64,000 nucleotides of DNA from Treponema succinifaciens DSM 2489 (GCF_000195275.1 NC_015385.1:1-64000); one strand, 5' to 3'; positions 16,260-26,461 are shown, numbered from the stretch's first letter. Made by a program: numbers and translations. The notes: generated by a model not told the origin, from the letters alone.

Positions 16260-19200
16260 ATGCCGCTTAACAAAGACATTCACAAAGTTATGGTTATTGG
16301 ATCCGGCCCTATTATTATAGGTCAGGCTGCGGAATTTGACTATGCGGGAAGCCAGGCTTGCAAGGCTTTAAAGGAACAGGGACTTGAAGTTGTTCTTGTG
16401 AATTCAAATCCTGCGACCTTGATGACAGATCATACAATGGCTGACCAGATTTACATTGAGCCTTTGATTCCTGAAACAATTCAGCGTATTATAGAAAAAG
16501 AAAAACCGGATTCCCTTCTTTCAACTTTGGGAGGCCAGACAGGTCTTACTTTGAGCATGGAGCTTGCCAAGTCTGGATTCCTTGAAAATCACGGGGTAAA
16601 GCTTTTGGGTGCAAAGCCGGAAACTATTGACAAGGCAGAAGACCGCCAGATGTTCAAGGACACAATGCTTGCGATTGGAGAGCCTTGTATTCCGTCTAAA
16701 GTCGTTACAACTTATGAAGATGCCCTTGATTTTGTAAAGAATGAAATCGGCTATCCTGCAATTATCCGTCCAGCATTTACTTTGGGAGGAACTGGCGGCG
16801 GAATTGTCCATAATGATGAGGAAATGGATGAAATTGCCCATAACGGACTTCATCGCTCCCCTATTCATCAGATTCTTGTTGAAAAATGTATTTCCGGCTG
16901 GAAAGAAATAGAATTTGAAGTTATGAGAGACAGCGCGGGAAATGTTCTTACTGTCTGCTCTATGGAAAATTTTGATCCGGTTGGTGTTCATACAGGAGAT
17001 TCCATTGTAATTGCTCCGACTGTAACTTTGAGCGACAAGGAATATCAGATGCTTCGTTCTGCGGCATTGAATATTATTTCTAGTCTTGGAATGGAAGGCG
17101 GATGCAACTGCCAGTTTGCATTGAATCCAAATTCGTTTGAGTATGCTGTAATTGAAGTAAATCCTCGTGTAAGCCGTTCTTCTGCCCTTGCTTCAAAAGC
17201 TACTGGCTACCCTATTGCAAAAGTCGCCACATTGATTGCGATTGGCTATACGCTTGATGAAATTCCGAACGCAGTAACAAAGAAAACTGCTGCTTGCTTT
17301 GAGCCGGTTTTGGATTACGTTGTTGTAAAAATGCCTAAGTTTCCGTTTGACAAATTTGTTTATGCAAAACGCGATTTGGGAACTCAGATGAAGGCAACTG
17401 GCGAAGTTATGGCTATTGGGCAGACTTTTGAGCAGGCCATTATGAAGGCAGTCCGCGGAGCAGAAGTTGGCGCGCAAAGCCTGAACCTTTCGTCTTTTGT
17501 TGAAATGAGTGATGAAGAAATTGAAAAACGTGTTGGCGAATGCACAGATCAACGAATTTTTGCGATTTTTCAGGCAATAAAACGAAATATTCTTTCAATA
17601 ATTCAGATTAATAAGATTACAAAAATTGACTTGTGGTTTCTTGCTAAGCTTGAAAATTTAGCTTTTATGGAAAGAGATTTTGCAAAAGTCAAAGCTGGAG
17701 AAAAGGAATTTACTCCGGAACTTTATAAAGCTGCAAAAAATGCCGGCTATCCAGATAAAGTTATTCAGGAACTTGCAGGACAAAAAATAACAGGAGCCTC
17801 TGGAATTCTTTCGGAAGCAAAAGAAGCTGCAAAACTTGTAAAGCAAGGAAAAGTTGCCCATATTCCTGCTGTCTATAAAATGGTTGATACTTGCGCTGGA
17901 GAATTCAATGCGGAAACTCCATATTTTTATGGAACTTACGATTCCCAGAATGAAGCCCGTATTTTCCTTGATGAGCGCAAAGAAAAAGGAAAGAAATCTT
18001 CAAAGGGAACAATTATTGTTTTAGGTTCAGGTCCGATTAGAATTGGTCAGGGAATTGAATTTGATTATGCTTCTGTTCAATGCGTTTGGGCTTTAAAACG
18101 GCTTGGCTACGATGTTGTTACAATCAACAATAACCCGGAAACTGTTTCTACTGACTTTGATACAAGCGACCGTCTTTACTTTGAGCCTCTTACTCCAGAA
18201 GATGTTATGAGCGTTGTCAACACAGAAAAGCCAGTTGGAGTTGTTGTTGCTTTTGGCGGACAAACTGCGATTAAACTTACAAAATTTCTTGATTCTCAGG
18301 GAATTCGCATTTTGGGAACAAGCGCGGATTCGATTGACCTTGCGGAAGACCGCGAGCGTTTTGAAGAGCTTTGTGAAAAACTTCATATAAACCGACCAAA
18401 GGGACTTACAATTTTTACAGAAGAAGAGGCTTTGGAAGCAACACAGAAACTTGGCTACCCTGTTCTTTTGCGTCCGTCTTATGTTCTTGGCGGTCAAAAC
18501 ATGATTATTGCCTTTAACGATGACGATGTAAAGGAATACATGAAGATTATTCTTGCCCAGGGAATTGAAAATCCGGTTTTGATTGACCAGTATATGATGG
18601 GCACAGAGCTTGAAGTTGATGCGATTTGTGACGGAAAAGACATTCTTATTCCGGGAATAATGGAGCATATCGAGCGTACAGGAATTCATTCGGGAGATTC
18701 AATTGCGGTTTATCCAAGCTGGAATTTAAATGATATTCTGCGTGAAAAAATTATAAATCAGTCCAGAGAACTTGCTTTGGCTCTTGGAACAAAAGGTCTT
18801 GTAAATATTCAGTATCTTATTTACAACAACGATTTGTATATTATTGAAGTGAATCCGCGTTCAAGCCGCACAGTTCCTTACATTTCAAAAGTTACAAATG
18901 TTCCTATGGTTGATTTGGCTGTGCGCGCAATGCTTGGAGAAAAAGTAAAGAATATGGGATTTGGAACTGGACTTTATCGTTTGCCTCCGTATTTTGCTGT
19001 AAAAGTTCCTGTTTTCAGCTTTGAAAAACTGATGGACGTTGATACTCATCTTGGTCCTGAAATGAAGTCCACTGGTGAAGTTTTGGGAATTGCATCTACA
19101 ATGGAAGAGGCTATTTTCAAAGGCTTGATTGGTGCAGGATACAATATGAAAAGAAGCGGCGGAGTTTTGTTCAGCGTAAGAAAAACAGACCGTTATGAGC

Positions 19201-20495
19201 TTCCAGACTTGGCAAAAAAATTCTATGACATGGGATTTAAGCTTTATGCCACAGAAGGAAATGCAAAGACAATCAGCGATTTTGGAATGGAAGTTGAAGT
19301 TGTAAATAAAATCCATGAAAATCCAAATGATAATCTTTTGTCTTTGCTTGATTCTGGAAAAGTTGACTACGTGATTTCGACTTCTGCAAAAGGAAGGGAT
19401 CCGCGGGCAGATTCTGTCCGTATGAGACGCCATGCTGTTGAGCGCGACATTCCGTGTCTTACTGCGATTGATACGGCAAATGCCATTGCAAACTGCCTCA
19501 AGTCAAAGTATACGGCTGAAAATGTTGAACTTGTGGATATAAATCAGCTTAGGGAAGAAAAGCAAAAAATTACTTTCTACAAGATGGATTCAACTGGAAA
19601 CGACTTTATTGTTATAAATGCAATGAATCAGGTTGTAAAAAATCCTGCGGGTCTTGCGGTTCGTCTTTGTGACAGACGGAATGGCGGAATTGGAGCGGAT
19701 TCTCTTGTTCTTATTGAAGAAAGCAAAATTGCTGATGCAAAGATGCGCTTTTTTAATCTTGACGGAACAGAAGGAAAAATGGCGGGAAATGCAATCCGCT
19801 GTGTGGGAAAATATCTTTACGATAACAATATAAAAGGAATTCAGGAAAAGCACGGAAAGAAAACCGATGCGACTGAAAAAATCACAATTGAAACTGGCAG
19901 CGGAGTAAAAACTTTAGTTTTGTACAAGCAGAACGGAAAAGTTACTTCTGTTACTGTTGACATGGGAAAACCTCTTTTTGCAAGTGAAGAAATTCCTACT
20001 TCTTTGGTTGCTGTTGATATTACAAATTGCGGCTTTAATGAGGAAAATAAAAATGCTGTTCTTCCAAAGAAAGCCGTTGTCAATGCGCCTTTGATTGTTG
20101 CAGGAAACGAATACAGAGTTACTTGCATAAATGTCGGAAATCCTCACTGTGTTGTTTTCAGCAAATTTGTGGACAAAGAGCCTGTCACAAAAATTGGACC
20201 TTTGTTTGAAAGCCATTTAGTTTTCCCGGAAAAAACGAATACAGAATTTGTGCGCGTTGTCGGTCCGAATGAACTTAAGATGCGTACTTGGGAGCGCGGA
20301 AACGGAGAAACTTTGGCTTGCGGAACTGGAGCTTGTGCGGCGGCAGTTGCTTCTGTTATAAATGGATTTTCTCCAATAAATCAGGATATAACTGTAAAAG
20401 TCCGTGGCGGAAATCTTATTGTAAAATATACAGGCGAAACTGTCTTGTTAACAGGAAATACAAAGATGTGCTATCAAGGCGAAGTTGAAATATAG
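16260..20495 (+). CDS. carB: CarB carbamoyl-phosphate synthase large subunit fused to DapF-like epimerase
   Basis: Residues 1 to about 1100 are a complete CarB. It begins VMVIGSGPIIIGQAAEFDYA, the ATP-grasp halves lie near 130-335 and 680-870, the second half opens with VLGSGPIRIGQGIEFDYA, and an MGS-like allosteric domain is near 945-1085. From about 1103 the same frame continues as a full DapF-like domain (KITFYKMDSTGNDFIVINA; GNPHCVVFS; ERGNGETLACGTGACAA). DapF needs two Cys. The second is present, but the first, expected in MCGN, reads MAGNAIRC with Ala (codon GCG). So LL-DAP epimerase activity is doubtful. No start codon with an SD site is seen at the junction. A terminator follows. Confidence 0.93.
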   Translation: MPLNKDIHKVMVIGSGPIIIGQAAEFDYAGSQACKALKEQGLEVVLVNSNPATLMTDHTMADQIYIEPLIPETIQRIIEKEKPDSLLSTLGGQTGLTLSMELAKSGFLENHGVKLLGAKPETIDKAEDRQMFKDTMLAIGEPCIPSKVVTTYEDALDFVKNEIGYPAIIRPAFTLGGTGGGIVHNDEEMDEIAHNGLHRSPIHQILVEKCISGWKEIEFEVMRDSAGNVLTVCSMENFDPVGVHTGDSIVIAPTVTLSDKEYQMLRSAALNIISSLGMEGGCNCQFALNPNSFEYAVIEVNPRVSRSSALASKATGYPIAKVATLIAIGYTLDEIPNAVTKKTAACFEPVLDYVVVKMPKFPFDKFVYAKRDLGTQMKATGEVMAIGQTFEQAIMKAVRGAEVGAQSLNLSSFVEMSDEEIEKRVGECTDQRIFAIFQAIKRNILSIIQINKITKIDLWFLAKLENLAFMERDFAKVKAGEKEFTPELYKAAKNAGYPDKVIQELAGQKITGASGILSEAKEAAKLVKQGKVAHIPAVYKMVDTCAGEFNAETPYFYGTYDSQNEARIFLDERKEKGKKSSKGTIIVLGSGPIRIGQGIEFDYASVQCVWALKRLGYDVVTINNNPETVSTDFDTSDRLYFEPLTPEDVMSVVNTEKPVGVVVAFGGQTAIKLTKFLDSQGIRILGTSADSIDLAEDRERFEELCEKLHINRPKGLTIFTEEEALEATQKLGYPVLLRPSYVLGGQNMIIAFNDDDVKEYMKIILAQGIENPVLIDQYMMGTELEVDAICDGKDILIPGIMEHIERTGIHSGDSIAVYPSWNLNDILREKIINQSRELALALGTKGLVNIQYLIYNNDLYIIEVNPRSSRTVPYISKVTNVPMVDLAVRAMLGEKVKNMGFGTGLYRLPPYFAVKVPVFSFEKLMDVDTHLGPEMKSTGEVLGIASTMEEAIFKGLIGAGYNMKRSGGVLFSVRKTDRYELPDLAKKFYDMGFKLYATEGNAKTISDFGMEVEVVNKIHENPNDNLLSLLDSGKVDYVISTSAKGRDPRADSVRMRRHAVERDIPCLTAIDTANAIANCLKSKYTAENVELVDINQLREEKQKITFYKMDSTGNDFIVINAMNQVVKNPAGLAVRLCDRRNGGIGADSLVLIEESKIADAKMRFFNLDGTEGKMAGNAIRCVGKYLYDNNIKGIQEKHGKKTDATEKITIETGSGVKTLVLYKQNGKVTSVTVDMGKPLFASEEIPTSLVAVDITNCGFNEENKNAVLPKKAVVNAPLIVAGNEYRVTCINVGNPHCVVFSKFVDKEPVTKIGPLFESHLVFPEKTNTEFVRVVGPNELKMRTWERGNGETLACGTGACAAAVASVINGFSPINQDITVKVRGGNLIVKYTGETVLLTGNTKMCYQGEVEI

Positions 20496-20516
20496 TTTTA
20501 GCTTTTGTAAAAAATG

Positions 20517-20550
20517 AAAAGCCCATGAGAATTGTCTCATGGGCTTTTTT
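20517..20550. terminator. Bidirectional Rho-independent terminator
   Basis: A perfect 10-bp stem GCCCATGAGA/TCTCATGGGC with an ATTG loop is flanked by AAAA and TTTTTT. It can end transcription of carB-dapF rightward and of the chemotaxis receptor leftward. Confidence 0.92.
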
Positions 20551-20568
20551 GTACTGACAGAATTTGTG

Positions 20569-22464
20569 TTAGAACTTAAAACTGCTCATTTCGCCGCTAA
20601 GTTTTTCAACGCCTTCTGTATTCTTTGAAACGTGGTCTTTTGCAGTTGAAATTGTGTTGTTTATATTGTTAAGACTCTGGTTGATGTTATCCATTTTTTC
20701 ATTTGTTTCAAGAGTTGCCTTGTTCAAGTTTTCCATTTCAATTACAATCTGTTCTCCACCGTGAAGCATTTCGCTTGCTCCGTCTTTTACGGCGTTTGTT
20801 GAGTCAGTAATAAGCCCGATTCCTTCAAGAATCTGCTTGTTTCCTTCTGTCTGCTCTGTCATTGCGTTGGAGATAACTGTTTCCTCGTGCTTTACTTTTT
20901 GTGAAAGCTGATAGATTACATTGAACTGTTTTAGAACATTTTCTGTATTGTCTGCAACTGCGGCAATTGATTCAGAAAGAGACTTGAGATCTTTTTCAAT
21001 TGACTTAGACTGAGTGTCTGTCTGTTCCGCAAGTTTTCTTATTTCTTCGGCAACAACGGCAAATCCTTTTCCTGCGTCTCCTGCGTGGGCAGCTTCAATT
21101 GTGGCGTTCATTGAAAGGAGGCTTGTCTGGCTTGCAATATCCTGAATGATTTTGCTGGCGTCAAGAAGAAGTGTTGACTTTGAAAGAACATCTTTTGACA
21201 AATCTGAAGCTTCCTGAACTTTTTTCATTCCGCTATCTGCGGCGGCTTCAAGATCCTGCGTTGTCTGGTTGTTCTTTTTAAGAATGTTTGTTACGCCATC
21301 AACGTTTGCAACCATCTCTTCGATTGCGGCGGAGGACTGTGTGATTGCTGAAGTCTGATTTTCAATTTCGTTATTCAAATGGCGGATGTGCTGAATAATT
21401 TCATTTGCAGTTGCGTTCGCTTCTTCTACACCGGCAACTTGGTTTGTCATTTCTGTTTTTACAGAATTTGCAGTATCTTTCGCATCCAGAAGTTCGGTTA
21501 CGGAATTGTCAATGTTTTCCGCAAGTTCTTTTGAAACTGTCAGCGTTGAAGAGACATTTGTGTTTATTTCAGAAAAAATTTCTTTTACGGCTTTAAATGC
21601 TCTGTTCAAGTTGTTTGTAAGAAGTCCAAATTCATTTCTTGTAATAACTGGAATCGGCTGCATTTGATAATTTTTGTGCGCAAGAGAATAAATGACTTCG
21701 TTTACAGCGTCAAGATTTTTTGCAATATCTTTTGTGTTTGTAACAGTTGTAATCGCAATTGCTATAAGTGAAAGAACTTCAATAGGAATAAGAACCGAAA
21801 GAAATTCCATGAACTTGTCTTGCTCCATAAGCTTAGGAACAGACATTGAGCCGTTCAAAAGAAGGAATGAACCGATTAAATTCAAAGTTGTCATTAAAAT
21901 AAGACGCTCTTTGTTTGAAGATGTCATATTTGTCTTGTCAAAAGGAAGATAATGCATTTTTCTTTCAAGGAAAGAATTGTACATTGTATAGAAAGCAATG
22001 CTGTAAAGGCAGATTAATCCAAGGTAAATCAGCGTTAAAGAAAGATATGATTCCTGATTTTCAAATGCTGAAAAACTAAGTCCGCGCGCACTGATAGAAT
22101 TTGCGATTGTAGAAGGAACAAATATAGAAAGAAAAATGTTGTAGCCAACGATTATTTTTCTTGATAAGGAAATATAATTATTGCAGGATTTTTTTGATTG
22201 CTCAGTTCCGTCATAAGATCTTAATTTTTTTTCAATAATATTTGTATAAGCAATTGGAAGTATAATAGCTAAAAGATGGCTGAAAATGCAAAATGGATAA
22301 GTTAAAGCAATAAAAACTTCGTGGGATGTGAGAATACCAGTCATAATCATGTAGATTGGACCGATTATAAAAGGCACGGTAGAAACGCAGAGAAGACATA
22401 TCAGCGTTGCCGGGCTGCTGTCCTCTGGAATAACGGTTTTTTGAACAGAATCTTCAGAACTCAT
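20569..22464 (-). CDS. Methyl-accepting chemotaxis protein with multi-pass sensor
   Basis: A chemoreceptor that would signal through CheW/CheA to the flagella. Residues 1-250 hold about six hydrophobic segments (for example [20 protein letters not shown] and [18 protein letters not shown]) with no sizeable periplasmic domain. A HAMP-like stretch follows near 255-300, then a long MCP signalling coiled coil. The conserved hairpin tip region is [19 protein letters not shown] near 465-485. Sensing is therefore likely at or within the membrane rather than by a periplasmic ligand domain. A well-spaced promoter lies upstream. Confidence 0.92.
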   Translation of the reverse strand: MSSEDSVQKTVIPEDSSPATLICLLCVSTVPFIIGPIYMIMTGILTSHEVFIALTYPFCIFSHLLAIILPIAYTNIIEKKLRSYDGTEQSKKSCNNYISLSRKIIVGYNIFLSIFVPSTIANSISARGLSFSAFENQESYLSLTLIYLGLICLYSIAFYTMYNSFLERKMHYLPFDKTNMTSSNKERLILMTTLNLIGSFLLLNGSMSVPKLMEQDKFMEFLSVLIPIEVLSLIAIAITTVTNTKDIAKNLDAVNEVIYSLAHKNYQMQPIPVITRNEFGLLTNNLNRAFKAVKEIFSEINTNVSSTLTVSKELAENIDNSVTELLDAKDTANSVKTEMTNQVAGVEEANATANEIIQHIRHLNNEIENQTSAITQSSAAIEEMVANVDGVTNILKKNNQTTQDLEAAADSGMKKVQEASDLSKDVLSKSTLLLDASKIIQDIASQTSLLSMNATIEAAHAGDAGKGFAVVAEEIRKLAEQTDTQSKSIEKDLKSLSESIAAVADNTENVLKQFNVIYQLSQKVKHEETVISNAMTEQTEGNKQILEGIGLITDSTNAVKDGASEMLHGGEQIVIEMENLNKATLETNEKMDNINQSLNNINNTISTAKDHVSKNTEGVEKLSGEMSSFKF

Positions 22465-22515
22465 GTTGTTTTTCCTCCTATTTTGAAAAACTGTAAAGTT
22501 CTCACCCCCTCCCTA

Positions 22516-22544
22516 TTTATATAGTTTTTCGGCTAGGAAGTCAA
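22516..22544 (-). promoter_or_regulatory. Promoter of the chemotaxis receptor gene
   Basis: On the minus strand TTGACT (22544-22539) and TATAAA (22521-22516) are 17 bases apart. A G-rich leader (GGGAGGGGG) follows just downstream, then a GGAGG ribosome site before the ATG. Confidence 0.65.
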
Positions 22545-22567
22545 TATATTCTGTTTTTTTTGTTTTA

Positions 22568-24772
22568 TTAGTTCTTATTTAAAAATCCCTTTAAAGAACT
22601 TGCTCCTTTTTCAAGTGCGTTGTTAATTTTTTCGTTTTCTGGAATTGAAATTCCTGCGTCTTTTAAAGCTTTTTCTGCTGTGGCTTTTGTTTTGTCTTCA
22701 AGCTGCTTTTGAAGTTCGGCTTTCTTTTTTTCAAGAAGCGAATTCAACTTGTCCATATTTACGCTTTGGCGGTTTATTCCGTTTTCAATGTTCACGAACT
22801 CTGAAATTTTTTCTGTTACTCCGCCAGTTTTTTCGTTCAGCTTTGCGGCAATTTCTTTTTTGGCTTCTGAAACAAGATTTGAAATTTCTGCGTCTGCGGT
22901 TTTCTTTAATGCTTTTATGAATTTTTTATCAAGGTCGGAATCAACTGAAATGCTGAATTTCTTTTCGCCGTTGAAAATTGCAGTTGCTTCCATATCAAGA
23001 TCTTTTATGTTTGAAAGCGCGGTTTTGTAAAGATTGTATGCGAATTTCGGCTCAAAACTTTCAGAAGAAAATGAAATGTTTTCCAAGTTGAATTTTGCCT
23101 TGAGTGTTATGCTTCCGTCATCGCCCATCGTTCCTTTTGCAGTTACATCAGTGCTTGAATTCAGTCCAAGATATGGCGTTGAAAATTTGATTGGGAAATT
23201 GTCGCCTGAATAATCTGCGCTGACCAAAGGATTTTTTGTTTCCGTTCTTGTGTCTACAATTACATTCGCCTTGTGAGTCTGCTTTTTTGTGGAATAGCTT
23301 CCGTTGAGTAAAGCAGGAGAACCACGTTTGTCCATGTCGTTTGTGATGTCAGTTCCTTTTGCGTCAAGATTCAGTCCGCTGAAACTTATTTTTTCGATTA
23401 AGAATTTTGGAATTCTGTCCTGCTTCCAGTAAACGTCAGTTCCTTTTGCTCTTGCAATTGTCTGCTTTTTTTCTTTCTTTTCTTTTTTAGGTTTTTCTGA
23501 TTTTGAAGAAGATGCTTTTGCCTGAAGAGCGTAATCTGCGGCTTGCTTTATATATGGATAATAATCGCCTGCCATTGAATAGAAAACGCTGTCCAATGTG
23601 TTGCCCAAAATCTTTTTTCCGTCTGAAATTTTAAACGAAGTGATTTTTGAAAGCTGCTTGTTTACAAGAGCATTGTCCGAAGCGATTGCGTCTTTTACTT
23701 GTGAAGAAAGCGCGTTTATTTTTTTTGAATCAGATTTTACATCATTTGCTGTTGACTGAATATTTTTTGTAAGCGATTTGCTTTTTTCAATTGCGCTGGT
23801 TACATTTTCAATTGCCAGTTTTAGCTTTGCAACATCATCAATGTTTCCCCAGTTTGTATCAAGAACTGAACGGACGCTTTGGTCAAGGTCTTTTACTTGC
23901 GATTCAAGTTCTTCCGGCTTGTTTTTCCATTTTGAAACAAGAGCTTCTGCTTCAGCCTGAACTTGCTTTGCGGTTTCTGGAGATTTTAAATTTCCTTCAA
24001 GCTCATTTATTATGTTCTGCGGATTATATTCTGCAAAAATTTCTTGTATTGAATTTTTTGCGGCGTTAAGAGCTTCGTTCTTTTTTTCTGCAAAATCAAA
24101 TGAATTTTCAGACTTTTGTTTTTGCTCTTTCTGCTTTTTTTCTTTTTTAGGAAGCTCGCCGGAAGTTTTTCTTTCTGTGTTTACTGCGAATCCTGAAAGC
24201 TCAATGTTTTCAGCGTCGAATTTTCCGCGCAAGGCTTGTGTCAAATTAAATTTGATTTCAATTTTATCAGCCTGAAACAAATTTTTCATCGGCGAATTTT
24301 TGTTTGCCTGCTGAAGATTTTTTATAGTTATGCTTGCTCCAAGAAACTCAACGTTTACAGAAGAAAGTTCCGTTTTTGCGCCAAAGGCAGATTGCATTGC
24401 GCCGGTTATAGCTTTTTTTGCGATTACATTTTTAAATGAAATAAAAAGAAGAACTGCGGCTGCGATTATTCCGATTGTTGCGGCAAAAGGAATAAGTTTA
24501 AATGAAGCTTTTTGTCTTTTAATTTCTTTTGCAATCGCCTTGAATTTTTTAAGCTGCCGTTTTGAAATTTGCTTGTCGCGCGGAACAAAAAGATTTCCCT
24601 GTTTTTTTGGATGCGGCTCAAAAATTGATTTTATAAGCTCAAGGTCGGCAGGGATAAAAATTTTTTTGTAAATTTTATTTTCAATTTTTTTTGGCGAATA
24701 AGTTTTCTTAAATATTCCCGGAAGTTTTCTTGCTGAAACAAGTTTTTCTTTTTTGACTTTGTTTTTTTTCAT
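22568..24772 (-). CDS. TIGR03545-type membrane-anchored protein
   Basis: The 734-residue protein starts with about 95 basic cytoplasmic residues. One membrane segment follows (about 98-115, PFAATIGIIAAAVLLFISF), then a large domain with an AsmA-like start (VEFLGASITIKNLQQ). Middle parts (about 230-370) are predicted coiled coil rich in Lys, Glu, Ala and Ser. The C-terminal part repeats Lys/Ala/Glu helices. The layout and the partner gene match the TIGR03545/TIGR03546 pair known from treponemes and some gammaproteobacteria. No biochemical role is known to me. Its start overlaps the stop of the partner gene as ATGA. Confidence 0.75.
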   Translation of the reverse strand: MKKNKVKKEKLVSARKLPGIFKKTYSPKKIENKIYKKIFIPADLELIKSIFEPHPKKQGNLFVPRDKQISKRQLKKFKAIAKEIKRQKASFKLIPFAATIGIIAAAVLLFISFKNVIAKKAITGAMQSAFGAKTELSSVNVEFLGASITIKNLQQANKNSPMKNLFQADKIEIKFNLTQALRGKFDAENIELSGFAVNTERKTSGELPKKEKKQKEQKQKSENSFDFAEKKNEALNAAKNSIQEIFAEYNPQNIINELEGNLKSPETAKQVQAEAEALVSKWKNKPEELESQVKDLDQSVRSVLDTNWGNIDDVAKLKLAIENVTSAIEKSKSLTKNIQSTANDVKSDSKKINALSSQVKDAIASDNALVNKQLSKITSFKISDGKKILGNTLDSVFYSMAGDYYPYIKQAADYALQAKASSSKSEKPKKEKKEKKQTIARAKGTDVYWKQDRIPKFLIEKISFSGLNLDAKGTDITNDMDKRGSPALLNGSYSTKKQTHKANVIVDTRTETKNPLVSADYSGDNFPIKFSTPYLGLNSSTDVTAKGTMGDDGSITLKAKFNLENISFSSESFEPKFAYNLYKTALSNIKDLDMEATAIFNGEKKFSISVDSDLDKKFIKALKKTADAEISNLVSEAKKEIAAKLNEKTGGVTEKISEFVNIENGINRQSVNMDKLNSLLEKKKAELQKQLEDKTKATAEKALKDAGISIPENEKINNALEKGASSLKGFLNKN

Positions 24773-25290
24773 AAAGCATTGTCCTTTGTAATAAGGCTTG
24801 TGATTTTTTCAGCAAATGGAAGCTTTGCGATGGCTTTTGCAATTGGAGTGCGTGCAAAAAGTGAAGAAACATATTTGCGCCAAAGTTTTACAAATGCGAT
24901 TCCAAATATAAAACATGGAATATAAATAATAAGAGAAAATATAAAAGAGCCCATTACAATTGTGTTGTTGAATTTTGTAAATCCTACAAACGGAATGTCA
25001 ATCAGCATGGAAAAAGTTTTTGTCAACGGCGCATAGTTCAAGATGTAAAATCCGATTGAATCGAATTTTGAATCCAAGAGCCAGGCAAACTGGGAAGCCA
25101 CAATCATTGCGACAAAATAAAGTCCTTTGTTTATTCGCACAAAGCAGAAAAAGATAAAAATTAAAAACCACAGCGCATTGTTTTTTGGAATGAATCCAAG
25201 CATGATTCCAAGGCAGAGCGCATTAGCAAGTTCCGATGGTTTTGAATTTGAATTGAGTGCTTTAAAGAATTTTATGATTTTTTTAAGCAT
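24769..25290 (-). CDS. TIGR03546-type (DUF2062-like) membrane protein
   Basis: The 173-residue protein has three or four membrane segments. The N-terminal NSKPSELANALCLGIMLGFIP pattern is that of DUF2062/TIGR03546 proteins. The next segment is NALWFLIFIFFCFVRINKGL, and a last pair lies near 110-140. It overlaps the TIGR03545 gene by 4 bases, indicating translational coupling and a likely joint envelope function. tRNA-Ala lies 55 bases upstream on the same strand. Confidence 0.75.
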   Translation of the reverse strand: MLKKIIKFFKALNSNSKPSELANALCLGIMLGFIPKNNALWFLIFIFFCFVRINKGLYFVAMIVASQFAWLLDSKFDSIGFYILNYAPLTKTFSMLIDIPFVGFTKFNNTIVMGSFIFSLIIYIPCFIFGIAFVKLWRKYVSSLFARTPIAKAIAKLPFAEKITSLITKDNAL

Positions 25291-25345
25291 TTCCTCTCCT
25301 AGATTGAAAAGTTTTGTAAATCCTGAAAGAGTTGCTGTTCAGAGA

Positions 25346-25418
25346 TGGAGTATATCGGACTCGAACCGACCACCTATTGATTGCGAACCAATCGCTCTAC
25401 CAGATGAGCTAATACCCC
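25346..25418 (-). tRNA. tRNA-Ala (anticodon CGC)
   Basis: The minus strand folds as a full cloverleaf. The acceptor GGGGTAT/ATACTCC contains the G3-U70 wobble that identifies alanine tRNAs. The D arm is GCTC/GAGC, the anticodon stem is ATTGG/TCAAT with loop TTCGCAA (anticodon CGC, codon GCG), and the T arm contains GGTTCGAGTCC. The 3' CCA tail is not encoded. The TIGR03546 gene lies just downstream and may be read from the same promoter. Confidence 0.93.
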
Positions 25419-25445
25419 GAATACAGAAAATCTGTTTGTTTTTAT

Positions 25446-25474
25446 ATATTATCTAAGTTTATATTTTGTTTCAA
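25446..25474 (-). promoter_or_regulatory. Promoter of tRNA-Ala
   Basis: TTGAAA (25474-25469) and TAATAT (25451-25446) on the minus strand are 17 bases apart and lie about 28 bases before the tRNA. Confidence 0.6.
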
Positions 25475-25525
25475 GTGGAAATTTTTATCTTCTATAAAAT
25501 TTAAAAAAACACTAAAATGCCTTGT

Positions 25526-26461
25526 ATGAAAAAATTTTCTTGTTTATTTTTTAGTCTGTTTGTTTGTTTTGCATTTTGTTTTCCGCAGAAAATCGGAGTG
25601 TTAAAAGGACCAAGCGGAATTCCTTCTGCATATTTAATGGAAAATTTTTCTGACAATGCGGAATATGAAGTTTTTTCAGGCGCGAATTTTCTTTTGCCAA
25701 AACTTATAAAAGGCGAAGTTGAAATTGGATTTCTTCCGCCGAATGTTGCTGCGAAAGTTTACAACGTAAATAAAGGCGCGGTTTTGATGGCTGCTGTCTG
25801 CGGAAACGGAATGGTAAGTCTTGTAACAAAAGATTCTTCCATTAAGAGGCTCAAAGATTTAAAAGGAAAAGAAATTTTTGTTGCGGGCCAGGGAGCGACT
25901 CCAGATTTTATGTTCCGCTATATTTTAAAACAAAACAAAATAAAATTTGACGGAACAAAAAACAGCGTCCGGCTTTCTTATTCAGTTCCGAATGCTGAGA
26001 TTGCGCCTTCTTTAATTTTGGGAAAAATTCAGTATGCGGTTGTTCCCGAGCCGTTTGCAACTGTTGCCTGTGAAAAAGATAAAAATATTTTCAGGGCAGT
26101 TGATTTTCAGAAGGAATTTTTTGCGCTTTCTGAAATTGAAAATTTTCCTATGACGCTTATTGCCGTGAATGCGAATTTTGCAAAATCAAATCCTGAAAAA
26201 GTAAAAAAGTTTCTTGAAGAATATAAAAAAGCTTCAGAGTGGACTTTAAAAAATCCAAAGGAAGCAGGTCCGCTTGTAGAAAAATTTCAGCTTGGATTAA
26301 ATGCGCGAATTGTAGAAAAAGCAATTCCAAAATGCGCCTTTGTTTTTGAAACAGGAAATACTGCAAGAAACGAAATTGAAAAACTGCTTTCTGTGTTTAT
26401 GGAATTTGAGCCTGCTTCTGTTGGCGGAAAACTTCCAGACGGCGGATTTTATTTTGAATAA
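25526..26461 (+). CDS. NitT/TauT-type ABC substrate-binding protein
   Basis: Binds a small solute in the periplasm and delivers it to the fused permease-ATPase encoded next. Translation from 25526 (MKKFSCLFFSLFVCFAFCFP) gives a signal peptide and 311 residues; an ATG 9 bases upstream is in frame but less natural. The core resembles NMT1/THI5-like and SsuA-like proteins: PSGIPSAYLMEN near 25, VEIGFLPPNVAAKVYN near 68, then LKDLKGKEIFVAGQGATPD. Sulfonate, nitrate or a thiamine precursor are possible ligands; none can be chosen, and no TPP riboswitch is visible upstream. Confidence 0.85.
   Translation: MKKFSCLFFSLFVCFAFCFPQKIGVLKGPSGIPSAYLMENFSDNAEYEVFSGANFLLPKLIKGEVEIGFLPPNVAAKVYNVNKGAVLMAAVCGNGMVSLVTKDSSIKRLKDLKGKEIFVAGQGATPDFMFRYILKQNKIKFDGTKNSVRLSYSVPNAEIAPSLILGKIQYAVVPEPFATVACEKDKNIFRAVDFQKEFFALSEIENFPMTLIAVNANFAKSNPEKVKKFLEEYKKASEWTLKNPKEAGPLVEKFQLGLNARIVEKAIPKCAFVFETGNTARNEIEKLLSVFMEFEPASVGGKLPDGGFYFE

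Noticed and set aside
18093-18689. Minus-strand open frames of 150-200 codons inside carB
   Set aside because: Rich in Cys, Phe, Ser and Asn, typical of antisense reading of an AT-rich conserved gene; no ribosome site or family match.
22500-22515. G-rich run (GGGAGGGGG on the minus strand) as a phase-variable tract of the chemoreceptor gene
   Set aside because: It lies downstream of the -10 element and is broken by an A; slippage there would not alter promoter spacing.
26340-26453. Long N-terminal extension of the permease-ATPase
   Set aside because: It lies inside the binding-protein gene in another frame and does not resemble permease sequence; TTG at 26454 fits better.
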